Source: CAYOMP01 sp964405075
Lineage (GTDB): Bacteria; Bacillota; Clostridia; Lachnospirales; Lachnospiraceae
Assembly: GCA_964405075.1 (NCBI GenBank)
Contig: CAYOMP010000095.1
Span: 1-10,942 of the forward strand
DNA: 10,942 nucleotides
Reading direction: 5' to 3'
The notes below the pieces were generated by a model that saw only the letters and a list, made by a program, of their open reading frames with translations, was not told the origin of the DNA and did not search any database. A program made the translations under genes and the position numbers. Below are positions 6,520-10,942 of the stretch, piece after piece (position 1 is the first letter of the stretch; each line of letters begins with the position of its first letter).

Positions 6520-6840
6520 TTGAACGTACAATTTAAGAAAGGGGTTCTTGAATTAATTGTTTTATTGTCAGTAACCAAAAGAGATATGTATGGATATGAA
6601 TTGGTTAGTGAAGTATCAAAGGTTATAGATGTTAATGAAGGAACAATATATCCTTTGTTGAAAAGATTGACAAATGAACATTATTTTGAAACATATTTAA
6701 AGGAATCAACTGAAGGACCTCCTAGAAAATATTATCATTTAACAGCAGCAGGTATTCTGTATATGGAAAATCTGGCAAAAGAATGGGATGAATTTCAAAA
6801 CCAGATTAATGAATTTATTAAGGAGTGTAGAGTGGAATGA
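6520..6840 (+). CDS. PadR-family transcriptional regulator
   Basis: This is a small dimeric winged-helix regulator of 106 residues, the typical size of the short PadR subfamily. Recognisable elements are KKGVLELIVLLSV (6-18), MYGYEL (23-28), EGTIYPLLKRL (40-50), and PPRKYYHLTAAG (67-78), which forms the wing and the start of the dimerisation helix. It starts with TTG at 6520, nine bases after GGAGGG (6505-6510); the ATG just upstream runs into a stop after two codons. Its last codon overlaps the next start by ATGA, so regulator and membrane protein are translationally coupled. It likely represses its own operon through the dyad at 6438-6464. The effector is unknown. Confidence 0.93.
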   Translation: MNVQFKKGVLELIVLLSVTKRDMYGYELVSEVSKVIDVNEGTIYPLLKRLTNEHYFETYLKESTEGPPRKYYHLTAAGILYMENLAKEWDEFQNQINEFIKECRVE

Positions 6841-7607
6841 AAAAAGAAGAATTTTTAAAAGAACTGGAGCATAGATTAAATATTCTAAATGATAGTGAGA
6901 AGAAAGACCTTATAGAAGAATATGCACAACATATTGATATTAAAATTAGCAATGGATTAAGTGAAGAAGCTGCGGTTGCAGATTTCGGAAATATAAAAGA
7001 ATTAGCTGATGAGATTTTAAGTGCATATAGTGTTAATTTGAAATACAATAGACCAGATGTGATAGGAAAAAGCAAAAATATTTTGGTGAAAGTATCAGGT
7101 AAAATACTAGACAAATTGAAAAAGATTGGGAGAAAAATTATTACAACAACGAAGAAAATAACAAATAGTATAAAATGTGAATTTGTTAAAATTAAAAATA
7201 ATATATTTAAAAAAGAAAAAAATAATAGTATTAATGAAAGTGCTGAAAAAATCAAAGAAGAGAAGAAATTTAAATTCGTTTTGAAACAAAATAGAGGCGA
7301 GAGAACAGGAAAAGGTAGGAACTTAATGAAGAAAGCAATAGTAGCTATATGGAATTTTACCAAGAGGGCGTTTGTATGTGTAGTTAAGGTGGGAATAATT
7401 ATAGCGTTAGCACCATTTATTGGAGTGAGTTTCATTGGATTAATAGCTTTGGGATTTTTATTTGTAATGTTAATACAAGGGTATCCGGTAATTGGATTAA
7501 CAGTAATTGCTCTTGGAGGTTGTATTTTTACAATTGCGTTTATTTTAGGTGTTATAGATATTTGTTTTACAAAAAAGAAAAAAACAGTAGCATTTGAGGA
7601 GGTATAA
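6837..7607 (+). CDS. DUF1700/HAAS-domain membrane protein
   Basis: The protein has 256 residues. The N-terminal region (about 1-65) matches the DUF1700 or HAAS domain: MKKEEFLKELEHRL, then EEYAQHI and a SEEAAVADFGNIKELADEI helix pair. A Lys-rich, presumably cytosolic linker (about 78-165) follows. It ends in a hydrophobic membrane region with two or three segments (roughly 178-212 and 216-243) and a basic tail. Such proteins are encoded next to PadR regulators in many Firmicutes and are thought to transmit a signal between the membrane and the regulator, though the mechanism is not settled. It overlaps padR by 4 nt and is followed after 1 nt by the next gene. The AT-rich linker is unusually long and low in complexity. 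Confidence 0.85.
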   Translation: MKKEEFLKELEHRLNILNDSEKKDLIEEYAQHIDIKISNGLSEEAAVADFGNIKELADEILSAYSVNLKYNRPDVIGKSKNILVKVSGKILDKLKKIGRKIITTTKKITNSIKCEFVKIKNNIFKKEKNNSINESAEKIKEEKKFKFVLKQNRGERTGKGRNLMKKAIVAIWNFTKRAFVCVVKVGIIIALAPFIGVSFIGLIALGFLFVMLIQGYPVIGLTVIALGGCIFTIAFILGVIDICFTKKKKTVAFEEV

Positions 7608-7608
7608 C

Positions 7609-8148
7609 ATGAGTTATAGAAATGTATTAGTTTCGTTGTTAATATGTGGAACAATTCTAATGGGAATTGGTTCTGGAATTGCATTTGCTGAGTATTCAAG
7701 TTTTTCATATTCAGGGCACAGTAATATAATAGAAGATGAAACAACAGAAGAATACACGGTTAATATTGAAAAGTATATACAAGAAGATAGTGATGAAATA
7801 TATTTTACTTGCTTTTATTTAAATGATGTTGAAGTTATGTCAGATGAAAATGTAAAAGATAATGAAATGGTTGTCGATGTAAAGTATAGTAAAGCTTTTG
7901 GTAAGCCTTTTATTGATGATAATGAAATACATAACTATTATGGAAGTGGCGGGGGATTAAACGTCATTGATATTGGATTTGTGCATGATAGGAGTTATAG
8001 TGATTTGGAACTAATGATGAAATATAAGGATTTAATTTTGAGTGATATTAAGAATAGAGTAATATCCGATTATGATACGAATTGCATAACAGAATGTATT
8101 ATTAAAGTATCACCTGCAAATGCAGATAAAGTTAAACAGCTCTATTAG
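7609..8148 (+). CDS. Small secreted or membrane-anchored protein of the PadR/DUF1700 operon
   Basis: The start is the ATG at 7609, six bases after AGGAGG (7597-7602), giving 179 residues. Residues 5-27 are a hydrophobic signal or anchor segment ending in AFA-E, a possible signal peptidase I site; no lipobox is seen. The remainder is acidic and polar and should lie outside the membrane. The third gene of PadR/DUF1700 operons often encodes a DUF4097 protein, and the GIGSGIAFAEYSSFSY stretch (19-34) resembles their N-termini. The rest is too short and unlike to call it DUF4097. It may be an external sensor or partner of the DUF1700 protein. Function unknown. Confidence 0.75.
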   Translation: MSYRNVLVSLLICGTILMGIGSGIAFAEYSSFSYSGHSNIIEDETTEEYTVNIEKYIQEDSDEIYFTCFYLNDVEVMSDENVKDNEMVVDVKYSKAFGKPFIDDNEIHNYYGSGGGLNVIDIGFVHDRSYSDLELMMKYKDLILSDIKNRVISDYDTNCITECIIKVSPANADKVKQLY

Positions 8149-8179
8149 TGATTTTGTTACATAATTTTATTTATGAATA

Positions 8180-8188
8180 TGTTATACT
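8180..8188 (+). promoter_or_regulatory. Extended -10 promoter of the C_GCAxxG_C_C gene
   Basis: TGTTATACT contains a consensus TATACT (8183-8188) with an upstream TG, the extended -10 form. No good -35 box is present at the usual distance. It lies about 20 nt before the ribosome binding site, so the redox gene can be transcribed separately from the PadR operon. Confidence 0.5.
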
Positions 8189-8214
8189 AAGAAAAAACAC
8201 AGGAGATAAGAAAA

Positions 8215-8616
8215 ATGGAAAATAGAGTAGAAAAAGCAGATGAGTTACATAAAAAAGGATACAATTGTGCACAGGCTATTGCATGTGCATATTGTGATTT
8301 ATTTGGAATGGATGAAGAAACAGCTTTTAAAGCTACTGAAGCTTTTGGAGCTGGAATGGGCGGAATGCAAGCTACATGTGGAGCCGTTTCAGGAGCAGTT
8401 TTCTTAGCAGGATTAAAAAATAGCAGTGGTTCTATTGAAAATCAAACAAAGGGAGCTACATACAAATTATCAAAAGAAATAGTTAATAAATTTGTAGAAA
8501 AAAATACGTCAGCAGTTTGTAAGGAATTAAAAGGAGTTGGTACAGGTAATGTATTAAGAAGCTGTCCGGGGTGTATTGAAGATGCTGCACGTTTGGTTGA
8601 AGAAATTTTATTATAA
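8215..8616 (+). CDS. C_GCAxxG_C_C family protein, putative redox-active
   Basis: The 133-residue protein shows the family's spaced cysteines: NCAQA (Cys18), ATCGAVSGA (Cys55 within GAGMGGMQATCGAVSGA), Cys102, and SCPGC near the C-terminus (Cys117 and Cys120). Further cysteines are at 24 and 27. The family is thought to be a redox-active or metal-binding cytosolic protein of anaerobes, but its reaction is not known. A good AGGAGA (8201-8206) stands before the ATG. It is 66 nt from the previous gene and has its own promoter. No membrane segment or signal peptide is present. Confidence 0.9.
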   Translation: MENRVEKADELHKKGYNCAQAIACAYCDLFGMDEETAFKATEAFGAGMGGMQATCGAVSGAVFLAGLKNSSGSIENQTKGATYKLSKEIVNKFVEKNTSAVCKELKGVGTGNVLRSCPGCIEDAARLVEEILL

Positions 8617-8885
8617 TTATTATTAACAATAGAGAATTATCAAATTTCAAATATGCAGTCTAATGATTACAGAGCTGCCAAAACATATTTTACAGACAGT
8701 TTGCAGCACTCATTATAAACTAATTGTTAACTCTAAACAAACGCGTTAAGCAAAGACTTCATTCGTGGTTTGTGTAAACAGTGGATTTTATACGAGCTAA
8801 GAGCGCAAAAAGGTGTTTGCAAAATATTGTTTTATGCAGCGTGTTTATTTAAAAAAAATAATACATTACTCGATAGAAAAAATAC

Positions 8886-8914
8886 TTGAGTTTTAGATTG
8901 GTATATGATATCAT
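8886..8914 (+). promoter_or_regulatory. Candidate promoter of the small ORF at 8965
   Basis: TTGAGT (8886-8891) and TATCAT (8909-8914) are 17 nt apart. The -10 overlaps the palindrome ATGATATCAT (8905-8914). Transcription would begin about 40 nt before the small ORF's start. Confidence 0.4.
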
Positions 8915-8964
8915 CTAACAGGTTGATAAACTAATAACAAAACGAAAAGAAAGGAGAAAACTAA

Positions 8965-9060
8965 ATGAACGGCTTAGGATATACACCAATAATGAGCAGT
9001 AGTTGTTTGTCAAAAACATGCATTTTTGCACGTTTACAGGACAGGTCTGCCCATTTTTAG
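8965..9060 (+). CDS. Possible 31-residue small protein with strong translation signals
   Basis: AAAGGAG (8950-8956) stands eight bases before ATG, as good a signal as for any neighbour, and a promoter lies upstream. The product, starting MNGLGYTPIMSS and ending RSAHF, has cysteines at 14 and 19 and no clear domain. I do not recognise it. It could be a true small protein, a leader peptide for the structured stretch that follows, or the remaining 5' end of a gene truncated by the AT-rich block after 9060. Confidence 0.4.
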   Translation: MNGLGYTPIMSSSCLSKTCIFARLQDRSAHF

Positions 9061-9237
9061 GTATATATCGAAGGATTTCTAAGTTTTTTTCTTAAAAATA
9101 TATATCGAGATTAATCTTTTGGGCATCTTGTTTCTGTGGAAAACATATCGCTTATAATGTGCATAAAGTGAAGAAAATTCTTTAACTATGTGGATAATGA
9201 GCAGATATGTTTTTTTGTTTTATAAAAAATGTTCTGG

Positions 9238-9277
9238 TAAAAAGAAAATAGTTTGTAAATGATAGATTTTCTTTTTA
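9238..9277. terminator. Possible AT-rich terminator hairpin
   Basis: A 12-bp perfect stem, arms TAAAAAGAAAAT (9238-9249) and ATTTTCTTTTTA (9266-9277), surrounds a 16-nt loop. The right arm carries a T-run, so it could end the transcript begun near 8920. It has only one G-C pair and so is weak. Confidence 0.35.
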
Positions 9278-9403
9278 AATAAGAATAACAAGAAAAACTA
9301 TATACAAAAAATGAAGAAGTAAAGTAATAATTTGTGAAAAAAGATATTTCTGCATATTTGTACTAATAGTAATCAAATATAAGATGTTTTAAAGGAGAAA
9401 ATC

Positions 9404-10597
9404 ATGGAAAGAAAATTGAACAATAATATAAAAATAGATTATGTATATACATTTTTAAAGAATTTTGATATATCTAGTGCCATTTGGGTACTTTATATGG
9501 TTTATAAGGGCTTACCATTATGGCAAATTGGAATTGCAGAGGCAATTTTTCATATTTCAAGTTTTTTGTTTGAGGTACCATCTGGGGCATTGGCGGATTT
9601 GTTTGGCAGGAAGCGAACAATAATTGCAGGCAGAATATGTGCAGCTATTTCTTGCATAATTAATCTGTTTGCAAATAATATATTTATGTTTTCTATAGGG
9701 TTTATAGTATCTGCCTTTGGATACAATTTGAATTCAGGTTCTGAGGAAGCATTAATATATGATAGTTTAAAACTCAATGATAGAGAAAAGGACTACATAA
9801 AAATAAATGGAAGACTTAATTTTATTATTGAAATATCACAGGGAATCTCAGTATTTGTAGGTGGTATTATAGCGGAAAAATCTTTTGAATTAAGTTATAT
9901 ATGTGCAATTATAGTTGCATTAATATCATTAATTCCTGCGTTGAATTTTACAGAAGCTAAAGTTGCAGACAAAGAAGAACATAAAGAAACTATTAGTGTG
10001 AAAGGACATTTTATAACAGTATACAATGTTTTAAAAGAGCACGCAGACATTAGAAAAATCCTATTTTATTATCCTATTGTATTTGAATTTGCTACAGTAG
10101 TGTTTTTCTATGGACAGGAGTATTTTAGCCAATATGGGTTAAATAAAATAGAGATTAGTACAATTATGTTAATCAGTAGTGCGTTATCTTGTGTAGGTGC
10201 GTTACTCAGTGAAGCAATAATGAAATTATTTAAAAGCAAGACAAAATATGTAGCATCTATTGTAATGGGAATTTCAATTGTTGTATTTTCGATGGATAGT
10301 TTAGAATATGCAATAGTAACATTTTGCATAATAAGTTTTGTGAATTCTGTATTATATCCAATACAATCTGCATCATTGAATGAATTAATACCATCTGAGC
10401 AAAGAGCCACAATTATATCTGTTGATAGTATGTTGTTTTCTCTTATAATGATAATAATATTCCCATTATGTGGTTTTATTGCAGATATTTTAGGATTACA
10501 TACAGCGTTTCTTATTCTTGGAATACTACAAATAATATTTATTGTAGTTTTATTAGGAATAAAGAAAAATAAAGTTAAAAAATTATCAAAGTACTAA
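9404..10597 (+). CDS. MFS-family transporter, 12-TM, substrate unknown
   Basis: This is an inner-membrane secondary transporter of the major facilitator superfamily, 397 residues, consistent with 12 helices. Motif A between helices 2 and 3 is GALADLFGRKRT (61-72), preceded by FEVPS, as in many drug-proton antiporters and small-molecule efflux members. A further conserved stretch EEALIYDSLK (114-123) is typical of a widespread bacterial MFS group. A polar, Lys- and Glu-rich loop near 184-202 marks the central cytosolic linker. AAAGGAG (9391-9397) stands six bases before the ATG. Nothing ties it to the sugar operon, and the motifs do not reveal its substrate; efflux is more likely than sugar uptake. 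No terminator separates it from gpmI. Confidence 0.88.
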   Translation: MERKLNNNIKIDYVYTFLKNFDISSAIWVLYMVYKGLPLWQIGIAEAIFHISSFLFEVPSGALADLFGRKRTIIAGRICAAISCIINLFANNIFMFSIGFIVSAFGYNLNSGSEEALIYDSLKLNDREKDYIKINGRLNFIIEISQGISVFVGGIIAEKSFELSYICAIIVALISLIPALNFTEAKVADKEEHKETISVKGHFITVYNVLKEHADIRKILFYYPIVFEFATVVFFYGQEYFSQYGLNKIEISTIMLISSALSCVGALLSEAIMKLFKSKTKYVASIVMGISIVVFSMDSLEYAIVTFCIISFVNSVLYPIQSASLNELIPSEQRATIISVDSMLFSLIMIIIFPLCGFIADILGLHTAFLILGILQIIFIVVLLGIKKNKVKKLSKY

Positions 10598-10604
10598 AAT
10601 GGTG

Positions 10605-10633
10605 TTGAAATAAAAGAGGAAATAGAGTAAAAT
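10605..10633 (+). promoter_or_regulatory. Sigma-A promoter of gpmI
   Basis: TTGAAA (10605-10610) and TAAAAT (10628-10633) are exactly 17 nt apart, with a start near 10640 and a leader of about 50 nt. It begins only 8 nt after the transporter stop codon, giving gpmI independent expression although it is displaced from tpiA. Confidence 0.6.
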
Positions 10634-10690
10634 CTTTAGTTGATGAATACTGTTAAATGTAAATAATTAATTTATTAAAGGAGATATATT

Positions 10691-10942
10691 ATGAGTAAAA
10701 AACCAACAGTCTTAATGATTCTTGATGGTTATGGATTAAACCAGAAAAAAGAAGGTAATGCAGTAGCTAGAGCTAAAACACCAGTTGTAGATAAACTTAT
10801 GGCAGAGTGTCCATTTGTAGAAGGACAGGCTAGTGGAATGGCAGTAGGACTTCCAGAAGGTCAGATGGGTAACTCTGAGGTTGGACATCTTAATATGGGT
10901 GCCGGACGTATTGTATATCAGGAGCTTACCAGAATTACAAAG
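10691..10942 (+). CDS. gpmI: 2,3-bisphosphoglycerate-independent phosphoglycerate mutase (5' part, cut by window edge)
   Basis: It interconverts 3- and 2-phosphoglycerate in glycolysis, using manganese and no 2,3-bisphosphoglycerate. The first 84 codons are present; the family has about 510. LMILDGYGL (8-16) holds the metal-ligand Asp12, and MGNSEVGHLNMGAGR (59-73) holds catalytic Ser62, the same positions as in the Geobacillus enzyme. AAAGGAG (10677-10683) lies seven bases before the ATG. It follows the transporter and has its own promoter. In clostridia this gene usually follows tpiA. The identification is secure. Confidence 0.97.
   Translation, partial: MSKKPTVLMILDGYGLNQKKEGNAVARAKTPVVDKLMAECPFVEGQASGMAVGLPEGQMGNSEVGHLNMGAGRIVYQELTRITK

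Larger units (their letters stand above)
8617..9403. other. 787-nt region without a large gene
   Basis: Apart from the small ORF at 8965-9060 and its signals, no gene or known RNA class was recognised. Visible structure: GCTGC(C)AAA and TTTGCAGC (8674-8682 with 8700-8707), ACAAAC/GTTTGT (8737-8742 with 8768-8773), TGCA-TTTT-TGCA within the small ORF (9019-9030), a direct TATATATCGA repeat either side of 9080, GCCCA/TGGGC ends enclosing that AT-rich block, and a long AT stem at 9238-9277. A consensus DnaA-box sequence TGTGGATAA (9189-9197) and a related TGTGGAAAA (9135-9143) also occur. The stretch may be a degraded gene or an insertion remnant. Confidence 0.6.

Noticed and set aside
7594..7608. 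TTG start five codons upstream for the 179-aa protein
   Set aside because: It overlaps both the previous gene and the AGGAGG that correctly serves the ATG at 7609.
6818..7744. Minus-strand open frame of 308 codons, longer than the plus-strand gene it opposes
   Set aside because: It is the antisense of the A-rich DUF1700 gene, so it reads as Phe, Ile, Leu and Ser-rich filler. It has no family features and also crosses into the next gene.
8640..8880. Possible structured RNA or riboswitch in the gap
   Set aside because: The stems are short or bulged and no conserved motif of a known riboswitch, SRP RNA or 6S RNA was recognised, so it is only described within the gap entry.
9135..9197. DnaA-box-like TGTGGAAAA and TGTGGATAA, possible replication origin
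   Set aside because: Only two boxes occur, with no dnaA, dnaN or rep gene nearby and no box cluster. Single boxes arise by chance in AT-rich DNA.

Overview
The window looks like the chromosome of a low-GC Gram-positive anaerobe, most likely a clostridium of the family Lachnospiraceae. The evidence is AT-rich DNA, strong AGGAGG-type ribosome binding sites, tpiA and gpmI lying on the same strand near each other, a PadR/DUF1700 operon, a C_GCAxxG_C_C protein and an FGGY kinase of clostridial type. No RNA gene, CRISPR array, transposase or integrase was found. The species cannot be named from the sequence alone.

Layout. The left edge (1-238) is non-coding, with short hairpin modules and a 14-bp perfect stem just upstream of tpiA (239-988, triosephosphate isomerase). 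Behind tpiA comes a run of four hairpins flanked by an imperfect 33-nt direct repeat, then a bidirectional terminator and a cre-like palindrome. Next is a sugar-catabolic module. A LacI-family repressor gene on the minus strand (1292-2314) is divergent from a two-gene operon encoding an L-fucose/L-arabinose isomerase-type enzyme (2848-4332) and a xylulokinase-type FGGY kinase (4403-5872). The operon ends in a strong terminator. The intergenic space carries a well-formed promoter, a 14-bp perfect palindrome at the expected start of transcription (likely operator) and a structured leader.

The right half holds a small unrecognised minus-strand protein (5958-6197) whose start overlaps a tiny upstream ORF. 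It is followed by a PadR regulator, a DUF1700/HAAS membrane protein and a small exported or anchored protein (6520-8148), overlapping or tightly spaced like one envelope-associated operon. Then come a C_GCAxxG_C_C putative redox protein (8215-8616), a 787-nt stretch containing one well-signalled 31-codon ORF, an MFS transporter (9404-10597), and the first 84 codons of gpmI (10691 to the right edge), which has its own promoter.

How the genes fit together. tpiA and gpmI are glycolytic genes that usually sit close together in clostridia, so about 9.7 kb of accessory genes appears to separate them here. The isomerase and kinase form a self-sufficient route from an unidentified aldopentose to a ketopentose phosphate, probably D-xylulose 5-phosphate. 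That route needs no epimerase or aldolase and feeds directly into central metabolism. The most interesting open points are the substrate of this FucI-like/XylB pair and its operator and leader, the hairpin modules on both sides of tpiA, the small ORFs at 6178-6234 and 8965-9060, and the unassigned small proteins.
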